From assembly GCA_964591275.1 (NCBI GenBank), contig CAZQAE010000020.1, positions 7,129 through 71,128 on the forward strand: a stretch of DNA of 64,000 bases, written 5' to 3'. A program made the translations under genes and the position numbers. Source of the DNA: G963674685 sp964591275. Lineage in GTDB: Bacteria; Lernaellota; Lernaellaia; JACKCT01. A model generated the notes under the pieces. The model did no database searches, was not told where the DNA came from, and saw only the letters and a list, made by a program, of their open reading frames with translations. The first letter of the stretch is position 1; each line of letters opens with the position of its first letter. Shown in pieces: positions 1 through 9,075 of the stretch.

Positions 1-129
1 TGCCCGGGGGCGTCGCCTTATATTCGATTCGTGGAAGGGTTCACCGCCTCATTCTCTTGAATGCGCCGGATAGCAGGCCAAGCCGGACCAAAGAACCAAA
101 TCACCGAATTACCAAATATTCACGTTCGG

Positions 130-831
130 CTAACGGACACATCGCACATAGCTGTCGAGGGCGACACCGTTGCGGTAGATGTAGGCGTTGTCGAAATAGA
201 TGCGCCACGCGAGGTAGTCGTAGTCCGCGACACCAGAGGAAGACCAATACCATGAATGTTCACCATTCAACTCTGACGGCCAATAGCAGCCATCGGCAGG
301 GCCTTCGCCGCCTGAACATTCGGAACAGGAATCCTCGTTCCAACAAGTTGAATCCAGGCACTCATCCGTCACCCCGCACGAACCGCCAGTCTCCGTAGCG
401 TCGCAGCCGCGAATCAGACTGCGTAGCTCGGAGATGGAAGGTAGGCGCCAGTCGTCGTGTCCGCCAAGTGACAAGTCGTTACAGTAAGTTTTTGCGTTCG
501 CCCAATTCTTCACACCGTCAAAAGGAGGATTCTGCCACGTCAGGCCAGTATTTGGGTCGTTACAAACATCGCTGTCGCATTCCAGCGGTTCGTATTCATC
601 GTCATCGTCAATGTCGTCGTCATCCGCGTCGTCGTCCACATCGTCATCCCAGATCACATCATCATCCGCGTCGTCGTTCGCATCGTCGTCGTCAGCTTCA
701 TCGGTATCATCGTCATCGCTGCTCTGACCGTCGTCGTCATCGTCGCCGCAGCCACAGGCTGTGGCAAGCGTAAAACACAAGCCCAATATTGAAAGCAATG
801 AGATAAGAATGGCACTTTTCCAGATATTCAT
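130..831 (-). CDS. Asp-rich lipoprotein with DUF1566 (Lcl_C) domain
   Basis: A 233-residue exported lipoprotein. The N-terminus is a hydrophobic signal ending in a lipobox (A23-T24-A25-C26), followed by a long Asp/Ala stalk to about residue 80. The rest is a DUF1566/Lcl C-terminal domain, recognised by the TGLTWQ-type opening, WRLPSISELRSL, the WYWSSS segment and the closing YVRCVR. ATG 831 is preceded by an AGGAG at good spacing. DUF1566 domains have a C-type-lectin-like fold and are used as ligand-binding displays, sometimes as targets of diversity-generating retroelements. The last 40 residues here have the Tyr/Asp/Asn-rich, NNC-codon composition expected of such a variable region, but no template repeat or reverse transcriptase is visible beside it. 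The ligand is unknown. Confidence 0.88.
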   Translation of the reverse strand: MNIWKSAILISLLSILGLCFTLATACGCGDDDDDGQSSDDDDTDEADDDDANDDADDDVIWDDDVDDDADDDDIDDDDEYEPLECDSDVCNDPNTGLTWQNPPFDGVKNWANAKTYCNDLSLGGHDDWRLPSISELRSLIRGCDATETGGSCGVTDECLDSTCWNEDSCSECSGGEGPADGCYWPSELNGEHSWYWSSSGVADYDYLAWRIYFDNAYIYRNGVALDSYVRCVR

Positions 832-991
832 AATCCCGCTCCTAGTTTTTGATTTGCTTAAGCTGCCGCCATTATAGGCCGTTCAGTTATGGAAGGAAAG
901 CCGCCGCTTCGTCAATCGTCCAAGGCCATCGCTCGGAGCCGTTGCCGTCTATTCGATTTATGGGATACGCTACTGCCGCTACAGACAAAGC

Positions 992-1027
992 AAAACCCCC
1001 GAAATCATCAATGATTCCGGGGGTTTT
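992..1027 (-). terminator. Rho-independent terminator of tRNA-Gly
   Basis: Near-perfect inverted repeat AAAACCCCCG...CGGGGGTTTT with a short AT-rich centre, starting six bases beyond the tRNA 3' end. Read on the minus strand the stem is followed by TTTT. The flanking A and T runs make it potentially bidirectional. Confidence 0.8.
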
Positions 1028-1032
1028 CTCTA

Positions 1033-1104
1033 AGCGGGAAACGGGAGTCGGACCCGCGACCCTCGCCTTGGCAAGGCGATGCTCTACCACTGAGCTATTC
1101 CCGC
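1033..1104 (-). tRNA. tRNA-Gly (GCC anticodon)
   Basis: Read on the minus strand the 72 nt fold into a cloverleaf. The acceptor stem is GCGGGAA/TTCCCGC with discriminator T, the D arm contains AGCTCAGTGGTAGAGC, the anticodon loop CTTGCCAAG has anticodon GCC, and the T loop is GGTCCGACTCC. CCA is not encoded. It stands alone and is followed immediately by a terminator hairpin, so it is probably a monocistronic tRNA transcript. Confidence 0.95.
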
Positions 1105-1380
1105 GTGCACGTCCGTCACACGAAACCAACTTATATATTTAGGAGAATGGGGTGTCAAGGGCGAGTATATTTAAAGCCGCCAAACTTCGCAGGGGATTCT
1201 TCTTTGTCTTTTTGCTCAGGGTTTTCTAAAAGGCCATGCCACGGATTTGTCGCTGTTTTCCAATGAATTTAAAAAAACCATTTTTTGTCGCGGACTTTAG
1301 GAGGCTACGGTTTCTTGACATCAGATTTTAATGTATGAATATGAAGTCTTGCCGGTTATTGAAAGGGGCTTTGATTCACC

Positions 1381-1701
1381 ATGCCGAACGAGCAATCGCC
1401 GATCAAGCGGCTGACGAAAATGAAGGATGATGTTTTAGAGGACATCGCCCACGAATTTCTTACGAATCCCCGCTTTGGAAACGCGCTGGGCGTCGCCTTG
1501 AGACGCGCTTTCAGCACGAAGGAGCGCATGAATCGCGACGTGGCCATTTTCATGGGGCTTGCGGGGGTTCCGAGCAAGACCGATTTCGACAGGCTGGCCG
1601 ATCGGGCCATGGGCTTGAATAAAAATGTTTTGAGACTGGAAAAGCGAATAGATGAACTGGTGATGCGTGTCGAGAAGCTGGCAACAAAGGGCCGGGAATA
1701 G
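1381..1701 (+). CDS. Small coiled-coil protein of unknown function
   Basis: A 106-residue soluble protein without signal peptide or membrane segment. Residues 1-60 are basic and helical (MPNEQSPIKRLTKMKDDVLE...). The C-terminal 40 residues form a heptad-like coiled coil (LNKNVLRLEKRIDELVMRVE). The overall look recalls phasin-like or polyhydroxyalkanoate-granule helper proteins, but I do not recognise a defined family. An AAGGGG lies upstream of the ATG. It precedes the parA-like gene by 166 bp on the same strand, so co-expression is possible but not shown. Confidence 0.65.
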   Translation: MPNEQSPIKRLTKMKDDVLEDIAHEFLTNPRFGNALGVALRRAFSTKERMNRDVAIFMGLAGVPSKTDFDRLADRAMGLNKNVLRLEKRIDELVMRVEKLATKGRE

Positions 1702-1867
1702 AACTGCTTGGGGAAACGCTATTTTTAAGGGGAACCCGCGTTGTCATTTTGAGCATTGCCATCACGCTGCCGCACGGACAAAGGGATTCCTCCACTTCGC
1801 TTCGTTTCGGTCGGAATGACAATAATGTGCGCCTTGTTTTTATAAAACGGATAAACGGATAAAGACC

Positions 1868-2629
1868 ATGCGGAAAATCGCTTTCGTCAACGAAAAAGGC
1901 GGCAGTTGTAAAACGACTCTTTCGGTCAACATCGCCTCGTATTTCGCGGCGCGCGGGGGCAAGCGCGTCCTGCTTATCGACTTTGACCCGCAGGGACAAT
2001 CGGGCAAGAGCCTGGGGATCGATGTCAAATCCGCGAAAGTGACAACGCTGGAACTGCTGATGGATCCGAATGTAAAAGTCGCCGACGCCGCCATGCCCAC
2101 GCGCATTGAAAATCTGGACATCATCGTTTCCAACAAAACGCTGACCGACTTTCCCACGCAGGTTGCCGACGACGAAAACCGCAACGCCAGGCTCCGGGAT
2201 AAGTTGCGGGGTCTGCGCGGTTATGATTATCTGATTTTTGATGCGCCTCCTTCGATGGGTCTTATTACGATCAATATTATGCTGGGGGCCGGCGAGATCA
2301 TTATTCCCGTCAATCTGACCTATCTGGCTCTTGACGGATGCGCGGAGATCGTTGAGACCGTTGGCGCAGTCAAGAAAAATCTCGGCAACCGCGCACTGCA
2401 AATCAGCCTTGTTCTTCCGGTGCTGTATCGCAACACGCGCCTAGCCAACGCGATTTTGCAAAAACTGTCGGATTTCTTCGGCGACAAACTTTCGAAAAAC
2501 GTTCTGGGATACAACGTGATCGTGGATGAGGCGCAAAGTTACGGAAAAACCGTTTGGGAATACGCGCCGAACTCGCGCGGTGCCCAGGTTTTCGAGGCCA
2601 TCGCCAAAGAGATCGACGCGCTGGGTTAG
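1868..2629 (+). CDS. ParA/Soj-family ATPase
   Basis: A 253-residue ParA-type P-loop ATPase. The deviant Walker A is KGGSCKTT at residues 10-17, with the signature Lys10 and catalytic Lys15. Walker A' is LLIDFDPQGQS and Walker B is YLIFDAPPSMG. ParA proteins form ATP-dependent dimers on DNA or membranes and position chromosomes, plasmids or large protein complexes. No parB gene lies next to it, so this is an orphan ParA whose cargo could be a protein cluster rather than DNA. The small coiled-coil gene upstream is a candidate partner only by position. Length and motif order are normal for the family. Confidence 0.9.
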   Translation: MRKIAFVNEKGGSCKTTLSVNIASYFAARGGKRVLLIDFDPQGQSGKSLGIDVKSAKVTTLELLMDPNVKVADAAMPTRIENLDIIVSNKTLTDFPTQVADDENRNARLRDKLRGLRGYDYLIFDAPPSMGLITINIMLGAGEIIIPVNLTYLALDGCAEIVETVGAVKKNLGNRALQISLVLPVLYRNTRLANAILQKLSDFFGDKLSKNVLGYNVIVDEAQSYGKTVWEYAPNSRGAQVFEAIAKEIDALG

Positions 2630-2767
2630 CTTGGCGATCAGTGATTAGAGTTCACTCATTTGTGCCAGAGCGACATTTCCTGTTCCCATAGTCGAGGGGT
2701 TGTCGCAATCAGCCCCGCAAAGGGCTACATTTTGTCGTCTCAAAGCGAGGCTCATGAAAATGACAAC

Positions 2768-3412
2768 ATGCGTGTGATGAGAATAAAAAAATTCAGTCCG
2801 GCGTTTTTTGCCTTCGCGCTGGCGATGGCGGCGCTGTTCGGGCTTGCGCAACAAGTCGAGGCGAAGAAGCGCGCCAGTATCCAGGTTTCCGCGGTCGAAT
2901 TTGACGGAAGAGCCTACCTTGTCAGTTTCTCGCTCAAAGGCGCTTTCACCGAAGATATGGAAAGGGCGATTCTGGCGGGGATTCCGACGACCTTCACATA
3001 TTTTTTCAAAATTCAGCACGATGTTTCAGTTCTTGCGGATGAAACGATTCACGCCTTTCAGATTGTGCGGACGGTTCGTTATGACAGCATCCGTCAAAGT
3101 TTTTCGATCTTTTTAGGAGAAAAGGATTCGGTGACAACAGCCAAAACCCTCTCGGAAGCCAGGGCGATTATGACCATTTTTGACAGCATCGGGATTCACG
3201 TCCCCATAGCGCCTTCTTCCGGCGAGGGCTATTACCTGATGATCCGCGCGCAGATGGAAAAAGTGGAGCTTCCCCCTGCCATTTCCAAGCTCTTCAACTT
3301 CTTTTTCCAGTCCTTTCTTTCATCTTTGTGGCGTTTTGAGACGCCATGGATGCGGATCAATCTGCCGGCGCCGTCCCCCGACGCCCATCCAGGCAAAGGC
3401 ATGACGCCGTGA
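2768..3412 (+). CDS. DUF4390 periplasmic protein
   Basis: About 214 residues from ATG 2768 (ATG 2777 is an alternative). The frame is open back to 2660, but that part has no signal-like sequence. A cleavable signal peptide (FFAFALAMAALFGLAQQVEA) is followed by a beta-rich domain with the DUF4390 hallmarks: a VSFSLKGAFTEDM segment, a central FRIVRTVRYD-like strand, and a C-terminal PWMRINLP. DUF4390 proteins commonly sit directly before an NtrY-type sensor kinase. Here the stop codon overlaps the presumed GTG start of that kinase by four bases, which implies translational coupling. It probably provides envelope input to the kinase; the ligand is unknown. Confidence 0.8.
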   Translation: MRVMRIKKFSPAFFAFALAMAALFGLAQQVEAKKRASIQVSAVEFDGRAYLVSFSLKGAFTEDMERAILAGIPTTFTYFFKIQHDVSVLADETIHAFQIVRTVRYDSIRQSFSIFLGEKDSVTTAKTLSEARAIMTIFDSIGIHVPIAPSSGEGYYLMIRAQMEKVELPPAISKLFNFFFQSFLSSLWRFETPWMRINLPAPSPDAHPGKGMTP

Positions 3413-5799
3413 GTGAATCCAATGGCATAAGTCCTGACGTGGAACGGGAATTGGCCAGGCGTCGCCGTCGCGGCGAGTTTATCTGGACTATCCTGATCAT
3501 CCTGGGAATTTTGACCTTATTCGTGATCGAGCGTTACGCGCTGCCAACGCAGGGAAACTTTCCCATCTCGCACAACATCATGTTCTTCGGGCTGATAAAT
3601 CTGAATCTGATCCTGATTTGCATTTTGCTCTTTCTGATACTCCGGAATCTGGCAAAGCTGTTTTTTGAACGCCGTCGCAAAACCCTGGGGGCGGGCCTGC
3701 GCACCAAGCTCATCGTGGCATTCAGCGGCTTCGCTCTACTTCCGACAATCATCATGTTTTACGCGGCGATGACTTTCGTTACGCGCTCCATCGACAACTG
3801 GTTTTCCGTGCAGATCGAGCAAAGCCTGAAGGAAACCCTGGAGGTCGCGCAGTCCTACTATTTGATATACCGGAAAAACTCTACGCATATTGCGTTGAAT
3901 CTGGCCGACTCTCTATCGCACGCAACTCTTCCGGCTTCCAATGAAATTTCCGCTGTTCAAAAAGACGCCGACGCCGATCAGGGAAAAGCTTCAGGCAAAA
4001 AATCGACATTCAGCAAAGAATCAATCCTCAAGAGCCTTCATAGCGAATCGACAAACGAAATCCTGGCCGCCAAACAACGCGAACATAACTTCGACGCCCT
4101 GGAAGTCGTTTGGCTCGATAATGTCAAGACAATTTTTTCCACAGGCGGGAAATACGCCGGAACAACCCGCGACGACGCCGGGCGCAAGTTCCTGAGCAGC
4201 GTCGCTGACAACAAATTCAATTCCGAAATCATGCTGACGGAGCACGGCGAGATCGTTCGGGGCGCTGCTCCCGTTTTTGCGGGGACTGAAGCCGTCGCCG
4301 CCGTTGTGGTCAGTTATTTGGTCCCCAACAGCGTGCTCAAGAGGATGTCGTCCATCCGAAAAACCTATGATGATTATCGGCAATTGATGCTTTTCAAAAG
4401 GCCGGCTCTCATAAGCTATCTGGTTATCTTCGCCTTGATTTCCATTTTCATCTTTTTCGCGGCGACCTGGTTTGGGTTTTTTCTGGCCCGTGGCATCGCC
4501 GTTCCCATTCAGAAGATGGCGGACGCCACCGAGCGCGTTGCCGCCGGCGATCTTAACGCCCGCATTGAGTGGCGTTCGAAAGATGAAATGGGCCGGTTGA
4601 CGGACTCCTTCAATCGAATGATTGAGGATCTCAGGCGCAGCCGGGGGCAGGTGGAGCAATCGGCGCAGGACTTGAACGACAAGAATCTGGAGCTCGATCA
4701 AAGACGGCGGTACATTGAAACGGTCCTCAGCAATATTTCCGCCGGCGTCATCAGCTTCAGCGCCGACGATCGCATATCGACGATCAACAAAAGCGCCAGG
4801 AAAATCCTCGCCCTGGACGAAAGCGTCCTGGGCAAACACTTCACCGATGCTTTCCAAAAGTTGTTGACTCAGGCGCAGGCTGAGGATTTTGCAAAAAGCC
4901 TCCGGTTGCGTGGAGGCAGTTTCGTGGAACAGGAGGCGGAAGTTTCGATCAGAGGCGAAACCCGCACCCTGCTGACCCGAATTACGGTTCTGTCCGAAAG
5001 CTCGGATGAAAGAGACGCCGGCGCCGTCATGGTGCTCGACGATCTCACCGAGTTGATTAAGGCCAAACGGGTGGCGGCCTGGCGCGAGATCGCGCAACGC
5101 ATTGCCCACGAGATTAAGAATCCTCTCACGCCCATTCAACTCGCGGCGCAGAGATTGCGGAAGCGATACGGCGATCATTTCAAGGAAGAGGGTGATTCGA
5201 CCTTCTTTGAATCCACCGCCACGATTATCCGCCAGGTCGGCGAGATGAAGTCGATGGTGCAGGAGTTCTCCAATTTCGCCCGGCTCGCGGAAATCGACCT
5301 GCGACCCGGTCAGATCAACGACATTATCACCGAAACCTCGCTTCTGTATTCCGAAGCCCATCCGAAGATCGATTTTCATATCGAACCGGACCCGGAGATC
5401 CCATTGCTCAACATCGACCGTGCTCAGATCAAGCGCGCTCTTATCAATATCCTGGACAACGCCGTGGACGCCATCACCGGCCCCGGCAATATCAGGATAA
5501 AAACGAGACGGGATGCAGGGGCGGGCGAGGTTGTCGTTCAATTGTCCGATGACGGGGCGGGTCTGCCGGCGGCCTATAAACGGCGGTTGTTCGAGCCATA
5601 TTTCTCTACAAAAAAAATGGGGACGGGCTTGGGACTGGCCATCGTTCACCAGATCATGGCCGACCACGGCGGTCGGATCGACATAAAGGAAATGACCCCC
5701 AGCGGTACGATGGTCGTCTTGTGTTTTCCAATATCCACCCTCGTCGAAGCAAAGCTTGTGGAAGGTGATGAAAATGATGAAAGCCAATCAGGAGTATAA
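3409..5799 (+). CDS. NtrY-type sensor histidine kinase
   Basis: Membrane histidine kinase, 796 residues from GTG 3409; the frame extends upstream to ATG 3346. GTG is preferred because it overlaps the DUF4390 stop as GTGA. Three membrane helices lie in roughly the first 125 residues, then a periplasmic region and a fourth helix near residues 330-360. After these come HAMP (GIAVPIQKMADATERV...), PAS (YIETVLSNISAGVISF), the HisKA H-box with H567 in AHEIKNPLTP, and HATPase_c with N-box NILDNAVDAI, DDGAGLP and GTGLGLAIV. It should autophosphorylate and pass phosphate to the response regulator six bases downstream. In the NtrYX family this controls nitrogen, redox or envelope responses; the signal here is not evident from sequence. 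Confidence 0.93.
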   Translation: MSESNGISPDVERELARRRRRGEFIWTILIILGILTLFVIERYALPTQGNFPISHNIMFFGLINLNLILICILLFLILRNLAKLFFERRRKTLGAGLRTKLIVAFSGFALLPTIIMFYAAMTFVTRSIDNWFSVQIEQSLKETLEVAQSYYLIYRKNSTHIALNLADSLSHATLPASNEISAVQKDADADQGKASGKKSTFSKESILKSLHSESTNEILAAKQREHNFDALEVVWLDNVKTIFSTGGKYAGTTRDDAGRKFLSSVADNKFNSEIMLTEHGEIVRGAAPVFAGTEAVAAVVVSYLVPNSVLKRMSSIRKTYDDYRQLMLFKRPALISYLVIFALISIFIFFAATWFGFFLARGIAVPIQKMADATERVAAGDLNARIEWRSKDEMGRLTDSFNRMIEDLRRSRGQVEQSAQDLNDKNLELDQRRRYIETVLSNISAGVISFSADDRISTINKSARKILALDESVLGKHFTDAFQKLLTQAQAEDFAKSLRLRGGSFVEQEAEVSIRGETRTLLTRITVLSESSDERDAGAVMVLDDLTELIKAKRVAAWREIAQRIAHEIKNPLTPIQLAAQRLRKRYGDHFKEEGDSTFFESTATIIRQVGEMKSMVQEFSNFARLAEIDLRPGQINDIITETSLLYSEAHPKIDFHIEPDPEIPLLNIDRAQIKRALINILDNAVDAITGPGNIRIKTRRDAGAGEVVVQLSDDGAGLPAAYKRRLFEPYFSTKKMGTGLGLAIVHQIMADHGGRIDIKEMTPSGTMVVLCFPISTLVEAKLVEGDENDESQSGV

Positions 5800-5805
5800 A
5801 GGCCT

Positions 5806-7173
5806 ATGAATCGCCATATCCTCATAGTCGATGACGAGCTTGATATCCGAAAAACACTGGCCGGTGTTTTGGAGGATGAGGGGTTTAACGTCAAAAGCGC
5901 TGAAAACGGATCGGCGGCTTTGAAAATGATCGACGCAGATCCTCCGGATCTGGTCCTGCTTGATATCTGGATGCCCGGCATGGACGGGCTGGAAGTGCTT
6001 TCGCGCATCAAGGAGAAACACAGCGACATCGCCGTCATCATGATCAGCGGGCACGGGAGCATCGACACAGCCGTTAAGGCCACGAAACTCGGCGCCACGG
6101 ACTTTTTTGAAAAGCCGCTGTCTCTCGACGAGATATTACTGACCACGCAAAATGTTATGAATATGGTGACTCTGCGCTCGGAAAATAAAAGACTCCGTGA
6201 GCAAATTCAAGCCGAGTATGAAATCCTCGGATCGAGTACGGCCATTCAAATGGTTCGGGATCAGATTGAAAGAGCGGCGCCTTCGGACGGTCGCGTTCTG
6301 ATCACGGGCGAAAACGGCACGGGAAAAGAATTGGTAGCACGGCATATCCATTTGCTGTCAAATAGGCGGGATAAAACCCTCATTGTAGTGAACTGCGCCG
6401 CCATCCCCGAGGAACTGATCGAATCGGAACTCTTCGGCCATGAGAAAGGTTCCTTTACCGGCGCGGTGGGAAAACGTCGGGGCAAGTTCGATCTGGCAGA
6501 CGGCGGCACGATTTTTCTGGACGAGATCGCCGATATGAGTCTTCGCACGCAGGCGAAAATTCTCCGCATTCTCCAGGAACGAAGCTTCGAGCGCGTCGGC
6601 GGATCGGAAGTCATCACCGTGGATGCGCGCGTGATTGCCGCGACGAATAAAAATCTCGAAGCGCTTATCAAGGAAGATAGATTTCGGGAAGATCTTTATT
6701 TTCGATTGAATGTCATTCCGATTCATGTGCCGCCTCTTCGAGAACGCCGGGACGACATCGCCTGCTTCGTCGAACATTTTATGAAACAGTATTGCGTCAA
6801 TTCGGGCCTGACGACCAGAATCTTTACGCCGGACGCCCTGGAAGTTCTGAGGAGTTACTCATGGCCGGGGAATGTCCGCGAGCTGAAAAACATTGTCGAA
6901 AGACTCGTGATCATGACGCCCAACAAAACGGTGAGCCGTCGGGACGTGTCGCAGACCCTGAAAGCGGGAGATATCGGCGACAGGGACGGGGCCGGCGAAC
7001 TCCTGGAATCAGAGTCGTGGCGCGAGGCCAAGGCGGAATTCGAGCGTGCGTATCTTGTGAAAAAACTGCATGAGCATGGCGGAAATATCAGCCGCACCGC
7101 CGAGGCGATCGGCGTCGAACGGACGCACTTGCACCGGCGCATCAAAGCCCTGGAAATCGAACCGGATTCTTAG
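5806..7173 (+). CDS. NtrX/NtrC-type sigma-54-dependent response regulator
   Basis: A 455-residue three-domain activator. The receiver domain has phospho-acceptor D53 in LVLLDIWMPG. The AAA+ sigma-54 interaction domain has Walker A GENGTGKE (168-175), a GSFTGA loop (215-220) and Walker B GGTIFLDEI. A Fis-type HTH closes it (ISRTAEAIGVERTHLHRRI). It partners the NtrY-like kinase directly upstream; AGGAG precedes the ATG. The loop that contacts sigma-54 reads GSFTGA rather than the canonical GAFTGA. This Ser variant occurs in NtrX-like regulators and usually does not abolish activity. Target promoters cannot be named from this window. Confidence 0.93.
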   Translation: MNRHILIVDDELDIRKTLAGVLEDEGFNVKSAENGSAALKMIDADPPDLVLLDIWMPGMDGLEVLSRIKEKHSDIAVIMISGHGSIDTAVKATKLGATDFFEKPLSLDEILLTTQNVMNMVTLRSENKRLREQIQAEYEILGSSTAIQMVRDQIERAAPSDGRVLITGENGTGKELVARHIHLLSNRRDKTLIVVNCAAIPEELIESELFGHEKGSFTGAVGKRRGKFDLADGGTIFLDEIADMSLRTQAKILRILQERSFERVGGSEVITVDARVIAATNKNLEALIKEDRFREDLYFRLNVIPIHVPPLRERRDDIACFVEHFMKQYCVNSGLTTRIFTPDALEVLRSYSWPGNVRELKNIVERLVIMTPNKTVSRRDVSQTLKAGDIGDRDGAGELLESESWREAKAEFERAYLVKKLHEHGGNISRTAEAIGVERTHLHRRIKALEIEPDS

Positions 7174-7447
7174 GGATGAGGGAGGAAGGATGAGGGCTGA
7201 AGGATGAAGCATGAAGTATGAGGTGCGAATTTTGGTCGTTCCGCATTTCGCATTCGCCGTTCTGCATTGCGGTAATTCCGCATTTCTTTGGCCGCTTCTA
7301 TTTTCAAAGGCTGAAGGTCGAAGAGCCCGTCCTGAGCGGAGTCGAAGGGATGAAGGCTGAGTCGGCCCGGTGATTCGTTTCACCCCAAACCCTTGACCCT
7401 GAACCCTAACCCTGGGCACTAATTACTAACCCCTGATTCGGGCAGTG
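7174..7447. other. Intergenic, low-complexity, no gene seen
   Basis: Contains strand-skewed, degenerate short words (repeats of the GGATGAAG / ATGAAGTATGA type, then CCCTGAACCCTAACCCTG). Similar words recur near 11865-11885 and 27560. No credible ORF, RNA or terminator was recognised. Confidence 0.5.
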
Positions 7448-7843
7448 TCACTGCGCCTGAATAAGGGAGCAATTCGTATCGAGTTCTACGAAATGGGCTG
7501 CCTCGTTCGGCCACGAATCGCATTGGTTGGTTTCAAGATCATCCACGTCGGTTCTGGGATTGTGGGCGATATCGCAGGCCCAGTCATCAATCACTTCTTC
7601 CGACATGCACGGCCCTTCGGAAAGATCCACCTCATCGCCCAGGGCCAACTCGCAAAGCATGATGCATTCGGCCGCGGCGTCGTCTTTGCCCGAAAGCGTG
7701 GAGCGGTCGCCATCGCCCTCGCCGGAATCGCAAGCGGGTAAAATCAGACAGAATCCGAAAATGAGGCACGCCATGCACGGCAGCGCAAAAAAGGAACGCA
7801 GGTTGATGATAGAAGTGATCGCTGAAATTTCTTGACGCTTCAC
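7448..7843 (-). CDS. Small Cys-containing lipoprotein
   Basis: GTG 7843 is chosen because an ideal GGAGG sits six to ten bases upstream; the longer frame would start at a TTG inside that ribosome-binding site. The product is about 131 residues: a hydrophobic signal, lipobox ILPAC followed by an Asp/Gly/Ser stretch, and a short domain with paired cysteines (ECIMLCEL, DDWACDI, NQCDSW, TNCSLI) suggesting disulfides in the envelope. It resembles the other small Cys-rich lipoproteins of the window (25033-25737, 45594-45935) in design. No family recognised. Confidence 0.7.
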   Translation of the reverse strand: MKRQEISAITSIINLRSFFALPCMACLIFGFCLILPACDSGEGDGDRSTLSGKDDAAAECIMLCELALGDEVDLSEGPCMSEEVIDDWACDIAHNPRTDVDDLETNQCDSWPNEAAHFVELDTNCSLIQAQ

Positions 7844-7971
7844 GCTTTCCTCCAAAGACGCCGGAAACGAAAAAGTGCGTTTTCGCGGGCACGGTCACTC
7901 GCGCTCATCGGCGTTTGAAAAATGACTGATTCACAAAAAAAATCCAAAAGACGAAAAGAGGCTCTCTCGTT

Positions 7972-8487
7972 TCAAACAGGCGTCCTGTGAGCCTGGCGAA
8001 TCATTGTGTTCAGTTCTCGGACAACGAGCCTGGCGTCGGCGAGAAAACCGGTGTTGCCCGGCGAACCGATCGCCGCGGTCTGGGCGCCGTCGCTCAGAAC
8101 AATTTTATTGCCGAGTAGCCCCGCGGAAGAGGGAATCGGGCGAAGCTTATCGATGCTGAATGTATGCTTGGCAAAGAAGGTTGCGCCCTGACGGCGCGTC
8201 ATGACGAAGGCTCGGCGATCCGTGACCAGAAGAACTTCTTCCATATCTTCTTTGCGACCACATCCGATGAGCGCCATTTCGTCGGGTTCGAGCTGAATCA
8301 TGCCAAGCTCAAGCAACTCCCTGTAGCGGACATCAAGGGGAAGTTCAGCCGGCTCGACCCCGTCGCCCTCCTCGTTGTCTACGAAGCGCTTGACGCCGTC
8401 GGACGCTAACATCCTGAAGACGACCAAAACCATGACGCCAAAAAACAATGTCGCCGAAGAATAAAGAAACACCTGCGTTGCAATCAT
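7972..8487 (-). CDS. Single-pass membrane protein, possible PH-like domain
   Basis: 171 residues. One N-terminal transmembrane helix (FLYSSATLFFGVMVLVVFRML) is followed by a short acidic linker and a soluble domain with alternating strands (EVLLVTDRRAFVMTRRQG, FSIDKLRPIPSS, NKIVLSDGAQTAAIG) ending in a helix. The strand pattern resembles bacterial PH-like domains, but this is a weak resemblance and no function is assigned. A sigma-70-like promoter (8534-8562) lies upstream. Confidence 0.65.
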   Translation of the reverse strand: MIATQVFLYSSATLFFGVMVLVVFRMLASDGVKRFVDNEEGDGVEPAELPLDVRYRELLELGMIQLEPDEMALIGCGRKEDMEEVLLVTDRRAFVMTRRQGATFFAKHTFSIDKLRPIPSSAGLLGNKIVLSDGAQTAAIGSPGNTGFLADARLVVRELNTMIRQAHRTPV

Positions 8488-8533
8488 GATGACTCACCAA
8501 GACTGTTGTTCGATACAATTGAACCAATTTAGG

Positions 8534-8562
8534 AGTCTAATCCGGTCTTCCACGACTTTCAA
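8534..8562 (-). promoter_or_regulatory. Possible sigma-70 promoter
   Basis: On the minus strand TTGAAA (8557-8562) and TAGACT (8534-8539) are separated by 17 bp, about 50 bp upstream of the 8487 start. Spacing is ideal; the -10 box is only moderately conserved. Prediction by eye. Confidence 0.4.
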
Positions 8563-8799
8563 GGGCCAGGAGAGCTGAGTGAAAAAGAAATAATCAATGC
8601 CGCAACTCTACTTGGCGCTTCCCTACCGCACAGCACAATCTACACTAATCTATTCCCAAAATGCTACTGCCTATTGTTTAACACATCGCCTGGCACCGGA
8701 CAAACCTCCATTACATCGCTTCCTTTTGAAAAACCAATTCCCTAGCTTACACGAAATTCTGGCTCAACGTATCTGAAAAAATTTTAGGCAAGGGGATGG

Positions 8800-8964
8800 G
8801 ATGGGACTAACGTGCTTTCTCAACCCAGACTGAGCAATTTTTTGTGAGGTCAAGGAAATTTTTCAGGTTTGTGCTAAAGGCGTACCCAAGTACGCCGCAC
8901 AATTAAAAGCGAAGATTGAATACGAGCGTGCGAAAAAGAGCCATTTAAGGGACAAGAACTAGTT
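8800..8964. repeat. Dispersed repeat, copy 1
   Basis: About 165 bp sharing long identical blocks with 38595-38763, including CAATTTTTTGTGAGGTCAAG, the near-palindrome GGCGTACCCAAGTACGCC, then GAAGATTGA and GGGACAAGAACTAGTT. It sits in a 590-bp gene-free interval (8488-9075) where nothing else was recognised. No terminal inverted repeats or transposase were seen. Confidence 0.8.
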
Positions 8965-9075
8965 GGTTTTCAAGTCCACTTGAGCGAAGCCCATCAGCAA
9001 ACCCGCTCTCTGCCGTTTTTGACAATGGGGCGTAAAGCCCCATCGAAAGTCATCACAGGAATGCGTTTTAAGAGA

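Noticed and set aside
4021..5787. 588-codon open frame on the minus strand opposite the histidine kinase
   Set aside because: Shadow of the NtrY-like gene, which has complete kinase motifs in the plus frame; the minus translation shows no domain, signal or ribosome-binding site.
6448..6467. GSFTGA instead of GAFTGA in the sigma-54 activator as evidence of inactivity
   Set aside because: The Ser variant is found in NtrX-like regulators and all other AAA+ motifs are intact, so loss of function is not supported.
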